Counted from the stretch's first letter, positions 1 through 7,900 are shown. The stretch is 17,304 bases of DNA from an uncultured Collinsella sp. (GCA_902388545.1 CABMPS010000018.1:1-17304); one strand, 5' to 3'. Notes: generated from the sequence alone by a model not told the origin. Translations and numbers: made by a program.

Positions 1-420
1 CATGGCCTTCTCGCGCGCAGCCTTCACCTCGGGCGTGATGACGCTCATGGGTTCGGCAGTCGAGACCTGGTAGAAAAAGCCCTTAAAGTCGATCTGCATG
101 TCGGTGATGGCAAGACCAAACAGGTCGTGGGCCTCATTTTCAAACGGGAACACCGCGGGGTAATACGAGCTGATGGACGGAATCTCCTGGTACTGGTCGA
201 TGCCCTCGACCACCAGGTTCTCGATCGCATAGCTGCCGTCCTGCGCAATATGCTCCTGAGCAGCACGGACGTTGATAAACGTATAGACCAAGCGATACGA
301 GCCGTCGTCGACGTTGCGCTCGGCATGCATTTGCACAAAGCGCGCGCCGACGCCCTTGAGCGCCTGGACATGCGACAGGAGCTTGTCGATCCCGACGGTG
401 GTATAGATAGCCTTTTGCAT
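1..420 (-). CDS. EchD/NuoC-like (30 kDa) subunit of energy-converting hydrogenase complex, 3' end cut by window
   Basis: An open frame begins at the ATG at 418-420 and runs off the left edge, giving 140 visible residues. Residues 88-103 (PAVFPFENEAHDLFGL) match the signature of the complex I 30-kDa / NuoC family, where an acidic-x-x-x-D-x-FG motif contacts the hydrogenase-like large subunit. In Ech complexes this protein (EchD) is a soluble cytoplasmic connector between the small and large subunits. The start is supported by an AAGGAGG ribosome-binding site at 428-434, seven bases upstream, and by the TAATG overlap with the stop of the preceding echC-like gene, so the two are probably translationally coupled. 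About 140-170 residues would be usual for a stand-alone EchD, so little may be missing. It could instead be the N-terminal part of a HycE-like fusion with the large subunit, which the window cannot decide. Confidence 0.85.
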   Translation of the reverse strand, partial: MQKAIYTTVGIDKLLSHVQALKGVGARFVQMHAERNVDDGSYRLVYTFINVRAAQEHIAQDGSYAIENLVVEGIDQYQEIPSISSYYPAVFPFENEAHDLFGLAITDMQIDFKGFFYQVSTAEPMSVITPEVKAAREKAM

Positions 421-1037
421 TACTCGGCCTCCTTTGCAGCGGCGGGCGTCTCAGCAGGTGCGTCGCCAGCGGCGGGCGCAGCAGGCTTCCCGGCAGGCGC
501 GTCACCGGCACCGTCAGTCCCGGCCCCCGCAGCCACAAACCCGTCCTCGCCCAGCTCAACGCCACCGTCCCAGGTAGCGGCACCGCCCACGGTGAGCGGA
601 TCGCCACCGGCGCGCAACACGGTCTCCTTCTGGTCCAGGATGCCGCACGCCTCCACGATGGCATCGATCACCGTCTCGGGGCGAATGGCGCACCCGGGCG
701 CGTACACGTCCACGGGAATCGCGCGGTCCACGCCGCCGATCACGTTGTAGGCATCGCGGAATACGCCGCCCGAGCATGCGCAGATACCGCAGGCCACCAC
801 GCACTTGGGCTCGAGCATCTGGTTGTAAATCTGACGCACGACGGGCAGGTTCTGGGCATTGACCGACCCCGTCACCAAAAAGATATCCGCATGCTTGGGG
901 TTGCCGGTGTTGACCACGCCAAAGCGCTCCGCATCGAACAGCGGCGTGAGCGAGGCCAGCACCTCGATATCGCATCCGTTGCAGCTCGAGCCGTCGTAAT
1001 GAATAACCCACGGCGAGCGCGACATTTTATGATCCAT
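420..1037 (-). CDS. EchC/NuoB-like [NiFe] hydrogenase small subunit
   Basis: 205 residues. The NuoB / hydrogenase-4 small-subunit fold is shown by four ligands for one 4Fe-4S cluster: C19 and C22 in SCNGCDIE, C86 in ACGICACSGG, and C116 in VYAPGCAIRPE. Such subunits carry electrons between a ferredoxin-type subunit and the nickel site of the large subunit, on the cytoplasmic face of the membrane. The distal clusters found in the larger uptake-hydrogenase small subunits are absent, as expected for group 4/Ech. Residues about 169-205 form an Ala/Pro/Gly-rich tail with GDAPA at 178-182 and 191-195; it lies beyond the catalytic fold and is probably disordered. Start M1 is chosen over M5 because AGGAGG (1046-1051) is eight bases from M1. 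The gene follows the echAB-like fusion after 12 bases and overlaps echD by one. Confidence 0.9.
   Translation of the reverse strand: MDHKMSRSPWVIHYDGSSCNGCDIEVLASLTPLFDAERFGVVNTGNPKHADIFLVTGSVNAQNLPVVRQIYNQMLEPKCVVACGICACSGGVFRDAYNVIGGVDRAIPVDVYAPGCAIRPETVIDAIVEACGILDQKETVLRAGGDPLTVGGAATWDGGVELGEDGFVAAGAGTDGAGDAPAGKPAAPAAGDAPAETPAAAKEAE
428..434 (-). promoter_or_regulatory. Ribosome-binding site of the echD-like gene inside the end of echC
   Basis: AAGGAGG on the minus strand lies seven bases before the ATG at 420 and is contained in the last codons of the upstream small-subunit gene. Together with the one-base stop/start overlap (TAATG) it indicates translational coupling. Confidence 0.75.
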
Positions 1038-1045
1038 GGATGCCG

Positions 1046-1052
1046 CCTCCTA
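1046..1052 (-). promoter_or_regulatory. Ribosome-binding site of echC overlapping the stop codon of the echAB fusion
   Basis: The minus strand reads TAGGAGG: the TAG stop of the upstream 960-codon gene (1050-1052) shares two bases with the AGGAGG site that sets the start at 1037. Ribosomes finishing the fusion gene are placed directly on the echC start region. Confidence 0.8.
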
Positions 1053-3932
1053 AATAAACACGTCGACGAGGATGGGCATAAGGTTGAGCAGGCCAAACAC
1101 CAGCGCCACGCCCCAGCCGAGCTTAAAGCAGCTGCGCCAGGTGCTGCGTGCGAAGGTGTTGTCGATCAGCACCTCGACAAAATACGTCGCGGCCATCACG
1201 ACCAGGGCTACGACCCAGCTCACCGGGTTGTCCCAAACAAAGAACATGCCCACCCACATCAAAAACAGCACGGTCTCACACCAGTGCATAAGGGTCATCT
1301 TGGCCAGCGTGCCGCCGCTCATCTCGGTGGCGACGCCCTGGACAATCTCCTGATGCGCGTGATGCGAGTACGAAAGGTCGAACGGCGACTTGCGTAGCTT
1401 GATGGTGAGCACCGCAAGCAGCGCCAAGAAAATGGGCGCGCTGTACACGATGATGGGCGCCGACTGTCCGGTCACGGCGATGGAATCAAAGCTATCGGTG
1501 GCAAGGTACAGGCCCACGCTCATCAGCAGAACGGCGGGCTCGTAGCTCATGACCTGCAGCAACTCGCGGTCGGCACCGACCTGGGCAAACGGGCTTTGCG
1601 TCGAGGCGGACGCCAGCACCACAAAGATCGCGGCGAGCGTAACCATAAAAGCGCACAGCAGCGTGTTGGAGCCCGACACAAAGATGCCGCCGCCCACGAC
1701 GGTAAAGATGAGCGCGCACGCCATATAGGTATCGTCCATGGTGTTTACGCTGGCAGGGGCCTTGCGCAGCAGCTTGGCAACGTCGTAGAAGGGCTGCAGC
1801 AGGCGCGGGCCCACGCGGCCCTGCATGCGAGCCGAAAGTTTGCGGTCGATGCCGTCGATCAAGCCGCCCGCAAGCGGCGCCAGCAAGGCAAACGCCACGG
1901 TGCCAATAAAGATGCCCACGACGCCCGAACCTTCGAAATACTTGCCGCGCAGCACCGAGGGCGCGCTCATGGCAAGCCGCTCGGGCCCAATCCATGCGCA
2001 ACACAGCAGCGCAAACAAGATAATGCTGCAGCATACGACGCTACCCGCGGGGCCAATACGCTTCTCGCCAAGGGCGTCCTCCGAGTACCAATTGCGCTTT
2101 TCGGCCTTCACCTCGTGTCCCATCGAGCCGCGGAAATGGCGATATTTGTCGGTTCCCACGCCCGAAAGGTACACGTTGACGTGCGGTTTGTTGCTCACGC
2201 GGAATGACGTCAGCAGCACCACGGCGATAAAAGCCACGATAACCACCATCAGATACATGGCGTCCTTGCCAATAACGTACGGCACGCGGCCAAACACCAT
2301 GGCCAAGTAAGGCGACACCAGACCGCTCGAGATAACCGGAAACGCCACGCAGCACAGAATCAGCAGCGCGGCGATGGTGTTGAGGGCCATCCATTCGGTC
2401 TTATGGACATTGACCTCAACGTTTTGAGCCGTGGGGTCGACGCCCGAAAGCTTGGCAAGCCACTTGCCCCAGAAGTAAAACGTCGCGGCCGAGCCAAAGG
2501 CAAGCACCATGATCATGAGCACGTTGCCGGTCTGCGCAAACGCCACCAGGGCGCCCCACTTGGACACGAGCATGCCAAACGGCGCCACAAACATGCCCAT
2601 AATGCCCAGCATCATCAGACGCGTCAGGTGCGGCATGCGGCTGAACATGCCGTCCATGTCCTCGATATTGCGGCTGCCGATATGATGCTCGGCCGTGCCC
2701 ACGCACAGGAACAGCAGCGACTTGGCCACCGTGTGGAACAAGATCAGGAAGATGGCCGCCCATACGGCCTCGGGCGCGCCGACACCCAAGCAGGCACTGA
2801 TGAGGCCCAAGTTGGAAATGGTGGAGTACGCGAGCACGCGTTTGGCGTTGCTCTGCGAGATGGCCATGAGTGCAGCGAGCAAAAACGTGATGGTACCCAC
2901 ACTCGTGACCATAAAGCCGGTCACGGGGTAGATGGCATAGAGTGGGCTCAGCTTGACCATCAGGAACACGCCGGCTTTGACCATGGTTGACGAGTGCAGC
3001 AGGGCGCTCGTGGGAGTGGGTGCAACCATGGCACCCAACAGCCAAGTGTGGAACGGCATCTGTGCGGCCTTGGTGAGCGCGGCGAGCGACAACAGGATGA
3101 CCGGCATCACCAGCAGCGCGGACTGCGCGGTTCCGGTGCCGGAAAGCTCGATCATGCCCGAGATGGTCAGCGGCATGCCGTTAACGTGCAGATACATAAG
3201 TCCGGCCAAAAACGCGATGCCGCCCAGCATGTTGAGGATGATTTGGGTAAAGGCGTTCTTGATGGCCTCGGGCGTACGCGTGTAGCCAATCATAAGGAAC
3301 GAACACACGGTGGTGATTTCCCAGCCGCAGAACAGCCACTCAAGGTTGTCGCTCGTCACGATGACGAACATGGCCGAGAGGAACAGGAACATGAGCGCCA
3401 GGAACTGCGGGCGACGGTCGGGCGCGGTCTGCCCGCGCAGCGCGGCCTCGTGCTCGTCATGGGCCTGGAAGTCCTTCATGTAGCCCAGGGCATACAAGCA
3501 GATTAGACTGCCAACGATGCCGACGGCGAGGACCATGATCACGCTCATGTAGTCCAGGTAGAGTGGCGTTGCCGTGACGGCTTCGGCCGCGGGCAGCGTC
3601 ATGGCTGCAAAGGCGAGCGAGCCCACCAGCTGGACTATGCCGAGCACCGTGGTGAGCGCGTTCCTATATTTGTACGCGTTGTACAGGATGACAGCGCACA
3701 GGATGACGTCGATAACGGAACTGATGATCGAGAGCACATGCGAGGTGCCGGGGGCAACCTCAAAACTCTGCGGACCCGTGCCAAAAAACATGACGGCGAC
3801 TACAACTGTCACCGCCATAATAATGCCGGAGCCTATGAGCCCCGCCGCATCGCGGGCGCGGTCACCGCGCGCGAGCAGCATGCCCAGCGCCGGTACCAGC
3901 GGAAACAGGGTAAGGAAATACAGTAGCGTCAT
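1050..3932 (-). CDS. EchA-EchB fusion: NuoL-like proton channel joined to NuoH-like membrane subunit
   Basis: 960 residues, almost entirely membrane segments. Residues 1 to about 640 are a complex I NuoL / EchA / HyfB-type proton-conducting subunit. GWE with E205, K288 (LTKAAQMPFHTW) and K319 (HSSTMVKAGVF) correspond to the buried charges of the proton path. From about residue 655 the sequence is a NuoH / EchB / HycD-type subunit, with RMQGRVGPRLLQPFYD at 702-717 and an SPFDLSYSHHAHQEIVQG signature typical of EchB. In known Ech operons these are two proteins (echA, echB); here a short linker after the last NuoL-like helix joins them in one frame. M655 at the junction has no ribosome-binding site before it, so a separate EchB start is unlikely. 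GGGGGAG lies seven bases before the ATG at 3932. The role is proton or sodium translocation coupled to ferredoxin/H2 chemistry; the ion is not decidable here. Confidence 0.9.
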   Translation of the reverse strand: MTLLYFLTLFPLVPALGMLLARGDRARDAAGLIGSGIIMAVTVVVAVMFFGTGPQSFEVAPGTSHVLSIISSVIDVILCAVILYNAYKYRNALTTVLGIVQLVGSLAFAAMTLPAAEAVTATPLYLDYMSVIMVLAVGIVGSLICLYALGYMKDFQAHDEHEAALRGQTAPDRRPQFLALMFLFLSAMFVIVTSDNLEWLFCGWEITTVCSFLMIGYTRTPEAIKNAFTQIILNMLGGIAFLAGLMYLHVNGMPLTISGMIELSGTGTAQSALLVMPVILLSLAALTKAAQMPFHTWLLGAMVAPTPTSALLHSSTMVKAGVFLMVKLSPLYAIYPVTGFMVTSVGTITFLLAALMAISQSNAKRVLAYSTISNLGLISACLGVGAPEAVWAAIFLILFHTVAKSLLFLCVGTAEHHIGSRNIEDMDGMFSRMPHLTRLMMLGIMGMFVAPFGMLVSKWGALVAFAQTGNVLMIMVLAFGSAATFYFWGKWLAKLSGVDPTAQNVEVNVHKTEWMALNTIAALLILCCVAFPVISSGLVSPYLAMVFGRVPYVIGKDAMYLMVVIVAFIAVVLLTSFRVSNKPHVNVYLSGVGTDKYRHFRGSMGHEVKAEKRNWYSEDALGEKRIGPAGSVVCCSIILFALLCCAWIGPERLAMSAPSVLRGKYFEGSGVVGIFIGTVAFALLAPLAGGLIDGIDRKLSARMQGRVGPRLLQPFYDVAKLLRKAPASVNTMDDTYMACALIFTVVGGGIFVSGSNTLLCAFMVTLAAIFVVLASASTQSPFAQVGADRELLQVMSYEPAVLLMSVGLYLATDSFDSIAVTGQSAPIIVYSAPIFLALLAVLTIKLRKSPFDLSYSHHAHQEIVQGVATEMSGGTLAKMTLMHWCETVLFLMWVGMFFVWDNPVSWVVALVVMAATYFVEVLIDNTFARSTWRSCFKLGWGVALVFGLLNLMPILVDVFI

Positions 3933-4112
3933 ACCATCACTCCCCCATGCTAAAACGCTGCAATTGTTTAACGTTATAGCTCAATTGAGGAGTAGCGGCG
4001 GCGGGTTTTCGGTCAACTGGGGAGTTTTAGGCGTACGGGGTAAGGGCACGCCCGCATTGGAGCAGAGGGGCGGCAAGAAAAATGCGCCCCTGTGGGTGCA
4101 CCATCCCGTTTG
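3933..4112 (-). promoter_or_regulatory. Leader/promoter region of the ech-like operon
   Basis: This 180-base gap separates the HTH gene from echAB. On the minus strand a TATAAC (3973-3978) could be a -10 box, but no good -35 stands 16-18 bases before it. A perfect 10-bp palindrome CTCAATTGAG lies at 3980-3989 and a second CAATTG at 3961-3966, a possible regulator site of unknown identity. A GC-rich hairpin (4066-4091) with an A/T-rich loop lacks a following T-run, so read-through from the HTH gene into ech is possible. All assignments here are weak. Confidence 0.25.
4066..4091 (-). other. GC-rich hairpin behind the HTH gene
   Basis: AGGGGCG pairs with CGCCCCT; two more pairs form past a one-base bulge, leaving a loop of seven bases that is mostly T on the minus strand. 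It sits about 20 bases past the HTH stop codon. No T-run follows the stem on either strand, so it is not a standard intrinsic terminator; it may be a weak terminator, a processing stem or chance. Confidence 0.35.
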
Positions 4113-4517
4113 CTATTCCGCCTTTTTAACGCGCGGCTTGCGACCTCGCGGCTTATCGACCAGTGCGGACTCACCGCTCTCGCGGTACTGACGGCACCAA
4201 GCCTTGACCGAAGACTCGCTAGGAATCTTGTGCTTGATCATGGCCTCGCGAACCGTTAAGCCGTTTTCCAAGCGGTCCTTGACCACGGCGAGCTTAACTT
4301 CGTACGAATAGGTGTGATGATGCGAACCGGCGTTGAGAACGGCGTCGGCACCGCCCACGGCATATGCGCGGGCCCACTGACGAGCCGTGGCCTGGGGAAT
4401 GCCGAGCTCCGCGGCGAGGGCGCGATGACCGACCCCCTCTTGGAGGACCTCGACGGCGCGCTGCCTAACCTCGGGCGCATGCGTGCGAGTCCTTGTTGCT
4501 TCCGACATACCTGCCAC
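4113..4517 (-). CDS. Orphan transposase-OrfA-type protein with two helix-turn-helix segments
   Basis: 134 residues from GTG at 4515-4517 (AAGG seven bases upstream); an in-frame ATG at 4506-4508 would give 131. Two HTH-like units follow each other: residues 16-62 (ALAAELGIPQATARQWARAY) and 72-120 (TVREAMIKHKIPSESSVKAW followed by CRQYRESGESAL). It ends in a basic PRGRKPR tail. This layout is that of IS3/IS150-type OrfA (InsJ-like) proteins, which bind transposon ends. InsJ-type proteins are longer (about 170 residues), and no OrfB integrase frame, terminal inverted repeats or target duplication is visible nearby. It is therefore either a remnant or a domesticated DNA-binding regulator. It stands alone between the surface-protein operon and ech, with its own candidate promoter and a dyad in its leader. 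A link to ech regulation is only positional. Confidence 0.75.
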   Translation of the reverse strand: MAGMSEATRTRTHAPEVRQRAVEVLQEGVGHRALAAELGIPQATARQWARAYAVGGADAVLNAGSHHHTYSYEVKLAVVKDRLENGLTVREAMIKHKIPSESSVKAWCRQYRESGESALVDKPRGRKPRVKKAE

Positions 4518-4526
4518 TTCTTAGCC

Positions 4527-4537
4527 TTAACCGTTAA
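4527..4537 (-). promoter_or_regulatory. Dyad TTAAC-N-GTTAA in the HTH-gene leader
   Basis: A perfect inverted repeat with a one-base centre lies ten bases upstream of the GTG start, between the candidate -10 box and the ribosome-binding site. This is where an autorepressor operator would sit. The dyad is short and the region AT-rich, so chance is possible. Confidence 0.3.
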
Positions 4538-4561
4538 TCTGCTTTCTTACGTGCATGTTAG

Positions 4562-4570
4562 ATAGTAGCA
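4562..4570 (-). promoter_or_regulatory. Candidate extended -10 promoter of the HTH gene
   Basis: The minus strand reads TGCTACTAT, an extended -10 (TGnTATAAT-like, 5 of 6 in the hexamer), in an AT-rich stretch about 45 bases before the start codon. The -35 region is poor, which is tolerable for extended -10 promoters. Confidence 0.4.
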
Positions 4571-4775
4571 TTTTGCTGTTTGCGCGTAACAGTTAATTGA
4601 AAATCGCACGGCGGCATCTGGGCATTTGCCATTAATTTGCAACAGTTCTTTAGGTTTTATTTACGCAGCTAGTTAGCTCGCGGCTCATTGACGGTGTTTT
4701 ACCAACCAGATTGGTATCTTTTTGTTTGGCTGGTATGGTTTGTGTAATTATTAACCCCTCTTCAGCCCGCACCTA

Positions 4776-4879
4776 CATGTCAACTTTCCACTTACTTTCC
4801 AGCTTTCCACCTAGCTTTCCAGCTTTCCACTTAACTTACCACCTAAGGTGGAAAGCTGGAAAGCTAGGTGGGAAGCTGG
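4776..4879. repeat. Iterated 20-base units arranged as a 32-bp-arm inverted repeat
   Basis: The arms are 4799-4830 and 4848-4879: 31 of 32 positions are Watson-Crick complementary, the exception (4806/4872) being a possible G-T wobble, around a 17-base centre. Each arm is made of a roughly 20-base unit whose core is GTGGAAAGCTGGAAAGC. Read on the minus strand it recurs from 4830, 4810 and 4791 (the last copy only about 9 bases); read on the plus strand it recurs from 4848 and 4868 (partial). The spacing of about 19-20 bases is close to two helical turns, as in iteron-like binding arrays. The centre contains a further CTTA/TAAG pair. It lies past the surface-operon terminator and upstream of the HTH promoter. 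Possible roles: binding array, cruciform, remnant of a mobile-element end. Confidence 0.85.
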
Positions 4880-4904
4880 GGCAGCAGCAGGCCAGGAGAA
4901 CAAG

Positions 4905-4937
4905 AAAAGGGGCGGCAACCGGGTGGTTGCCGCCCCC
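4905..4937 (-). terminator. Rho-independent terminator of the surface-protein operon
   Basis: On the minus strand a 12-bp stem GGGGCGGCAACC / GGTTGCCGCCCC (4909-4920 and 4925-4936) closes a four-base loop and is followed by TTTTCTTGTT. It stands about 25 bases past the stop codon of the giant gene. Confidence 0.92.
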
Positions 4938-4941
4938 TTTG

Positions 4942-4959
4942 CGAAGCCAGTTGGCTTCG
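4942..4959 (-). other. Hairpin between the giant gene and its terminator
   Basis: CGAAGCC and GGCTTCG form a perfect 7-bp stem with a four-base loop, three bases past the TAG stop and a few bases before the terminator stem. Two stacked stems at the mRNA 3' end could slow exonuclease decay of the very long transcript. That role is inferred. Confidence 0.6.
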
Positions 4960-4962
4960 GAA

Positions 4963-7900
4963 CTAGTGGTCGATGCCGTTGAGGTTCACCCTCGTGAGCG
5001 TATAGGTCACATAGTCGGGCGATTGAGGCGTTGCGCTCGCCACGTCACCCTTAACCAGGCTCGCTGTCATCACCAAGCGATAGTTCGCGTAGAACTGCTC
5101 ACGCTGTTCAACCTGCGTGTTGACCTTAACGGTAAAGGGCAGGCTAAACGTCGTATTACCGTTCTTCGTTTTGAACTTGCCGTTCTCCTTCGAGTCAGTG
5201 AAGGTGATCGTGCTACCGGAGGGAGCGACCGCGGCAAGCTTACTCTCCGTCACTGTTACGTAGTTTGAGATATCATCCGTTACGCTCTCATACGTGCCGT
5301 CGGTTCCGCGGCGCTGAAGCGAGAGCGTGTACACAACAGAGTCTGCGTTCGCAATTGCCTCGGCGGCGTTGCTGAGTCCACCCAGTTCATACGTGGCACC
5401 CAGACCAATCGTGCCATTCGCGATCGGACGCAGGTCGTCCACGTTAATGCCAAGCTGCGACTTATCTGGCGCAGAAAGCGTAATGGTCGTATCACCCGTG
5501 TCCATGCGATAGTACCCGACGTTACCGCGCTTCGTCTGCGTCAGGCTCGAGGTATTAAGGCCTTCCTTACGCGTCGAAAGCTTGGCGGTATAGGACATCT
5601 TGGTACAGGCGTCCTCGCCAGACTGCTTGGACAGGGAGATAACCTTGTTGCAGCCGTCCGGCGTAAGGCGAATCTCTTCCACTACCGTACGCACGGTAAA
5701 GGATCCGCCCGCTGCACGCTTGCGGATTCCGGCAAGGTCATGGTCGAGCGTGAGCCTCAGTGAGTCATCACCCGTATCCGTCACAATCTGTGTAAACGCA
5801 GGCGTCGAAGCGTCATACGGCTCCCAATCGCTGCCACTCCACCTGTAGTTCTGATTGCCGATGGCAACATAGAACTTCGCAATTGCCGAAGTTCCGCTCG
5901 GGAAACTGCTTACTCCCATTAGGTTGTTGTTGGCGCCATAGCGACACAGCGATGTATCGAGCTGATAGAACAGATGGTCGCTCTCTGTATAGTATTGGCT
6001 CGGGCTAAACGTAACCGTATCCATGACATCGAGAGAAAGAACGTAGGCGGCACCGTCCTCCGACTTCGAAACCGGAATGCACGCCCCATCTTTTTTGTCG
6101 ACTACATTCTGCTCATAATTGGACAAGATGCTGTATGTCGATGCCGTACTGTTTTGAATATCGTCGCTGCCATCGGTGCGTAAAACATGATGCAGATTCC
6201 AAGATATGCGGCCACCCGAAGAATTCGAGTCAATAGACGAAGCCGTAAAACCGTTGATACTAGCTTGCGTCACGCCGTCGCCCGACTTGGGCACGTTGAC
6301 AACTAGGTAGACGCTCTCCGATGCACGCTTCTCTCTGCCGGTATCCTTCTCCTTGGGTACCTTTAGCGTATAGCGACTGTTGCTGGGAACGTCAGCACCC
6401 GCAACCTTAAACAGCGTCCACTTGCCATCGAGTTTCGCTTTAGCGGTCGCCTCTGCCTCGTTATCACACACGGTCCATGTGCCGGCGCCATCCTGCGTGG
6501 CCGACACACCCAAGATCTCGCTCAGCCATCGCTCCTGATATGGATTGCCCGCAGAATCCTTAAAGCCGTCGTTTCCGCTCAGGGAAACGCTCGTTGCTCC
6601 GCCTTCGCCCACCGTATAGTGATACTCTCTGCCACCGGCCTTGCCATCAACGTTCGCATCGATGAGCGTAAGCTGGGTGCCCTGGGGCAACCTTCCGTCG
6701 GCACCATTGAAGAGGATACTCTTGCCGAGCCCCTTCATCGAGCCGCCAGCAGCCATATAGCTGTCCCAGCCAAAGTCGACTTCCTTCCCATTGGCAGAAT
6801 TGTATGTCCAGGTAAGCAGACCCGTCATCGGCTCGCCAAAGCTCGTAAGCACGTGTGCATCTTTTCCAAGGTTAGCGTAGTCTTTTTCTTTAAATTGAGT
6901 GCCGTAATCATACGTTGCAGTGAAATCGATCTCGAGCTTGCGCTTAACGATGATCGGCACCTGAACGTTGTAGCTCTGACCCGCCTCGGTAAAGGTAACG
7001 GTCAGGAGCGTAAAGCGACCTTTGCCGTTGTCCCAATCGGAGCTTGGGCTAAACGACATATTGTTCTTGCCATTGTTCACTACGCGAAGCGTGGGATTGT
7101 TCGACGCGTCACCGTCTTTAACGAACACACCGTCCTTGAGTTGGAAAACCTCTGCTTTGGCCGTCACGTGCGGATTGGTGCCATTCTCGTTATTCAATCT
7201 GCAGGCATCGGAGAAGCCGCCGTTCGTGACGATGTTTAGATAGCTCTTGACCGTCGTGTTGTCGTTGCCAGAGATCACCAAAACGGGGAAATCCGCTGTG
7301 GCTTGGTTGCTGCTTGTATCATTATTCGAATTGAACTTACTGGCCACGGATGAGGCATCGTAGCTCGACTTATTTTGATAGGCGCCGTTGTCATTAATGC
7401 CGCCGATATTCGTGTAGGTGTAGCGATCGGCAACACCGGTGCCTGCCTCGCTCTGGACGGTCGCCGCGGTGTCGATGGTGGCGCCGTCGCCAAACAGGTA
7501 GCGATCGGTGGTGTCGTTGTCGGAGGCACGCGCCGCCAGCGTGCTTACGGGGCTCGTGGTCACATACGGGCTCGCTGCCGTGGTGGCGGTATTGTCCGCG
7601 CCGTAGAGCGTGATCCCCTTGTCAGGTGCTTCCAGTGTGTCGTTATAGTCACCAAACGCGATATACGACTTCATGTTTACGGCGGCCGCATTGGTCGTGT
7701 AAACCATCGGCGGCAGATCACGCGTGGTCTTGCCGTTGCCGAGCTTTACGTTCACGCCCGCTGCGGAGAGGCTATAGCCGTTTGTGTCAACCTCGCCTAA
7801 GAGCACGCCCTGCTTAGAGCCCAATTTGTAGGTATTGCTGTCCATGAGCACGTTTACCAGATGGAACTGGCCGCGTCCGTCGCCCGCAATGCCGCCGTTG

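Larger units (their letters stand above)
4518..4962. other. Intergenic region between giant surface-protein gene and HTH gene
   Basis: This 445-base gap has no convincing gene. From right to left it holds two hairpins ending the surface operon (4905-4959), a purine/pyrimidine-skewed iterated inverted repeat (4776-4879), then about 200 bases of AT-rich sequence. The last part includes a small TACCAA...TTGGTA dyad (about 4700-4716) followed by a plus-strand T-run, and the HTH promoter region. The only open frame across it (plus strand, 4711-5268) starts with TTG without a ribosome-binding site. Confidence 0.6.

Noticed and set aside
127..750. 207-codon plus-strand frame over the ech genes
   Set aside because: Antisense to EchC/EchD, whose motifs are unmistakable; its Ala/Pro/Ser-rich translation only mirrors GC-rich codons.
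1950..2000. EchA/EchB fusion as an artefact with a hidden separate EchB start
   Set aside because: The frame is continuous, codon content is even across the junction, and the in-frame Met655 lacks any Shine-Dalgarno sequence. A sequencing error cannot be excluded absolutely.
3961..3989. FNR-type operator upstream of ech
   Set aside because: The CAATTG repeats do not match TTGAT-N4-ATCAA; only unidentified palindromes can be claimed.
4113..4517. Complete insertion sequence
   Set aside because: No OrfB integrase frame, no terminal inverted repeats flanking the gene and no target duplication visible; only an OrfA-like protein remains.
4776..4879. CRISPR-like array
   Set aside because: Units are about 20 bases with no unique spacers, opposed in orientation, and there are no cas genes.
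4963..5100. LPXTG sorting signal at the end of the giant protein
   Set aside because: The C-terminal residues contain no LPxTG, no hydrophobic stretch and no basic tail.
4711..5268. 185-codon plus-strand frame through the palindrome
   Set aside because: It starts at TTG without a ribosome-binding site, its translation is just the iterated repeat and terminator, and it runs antisense into the giant gene.
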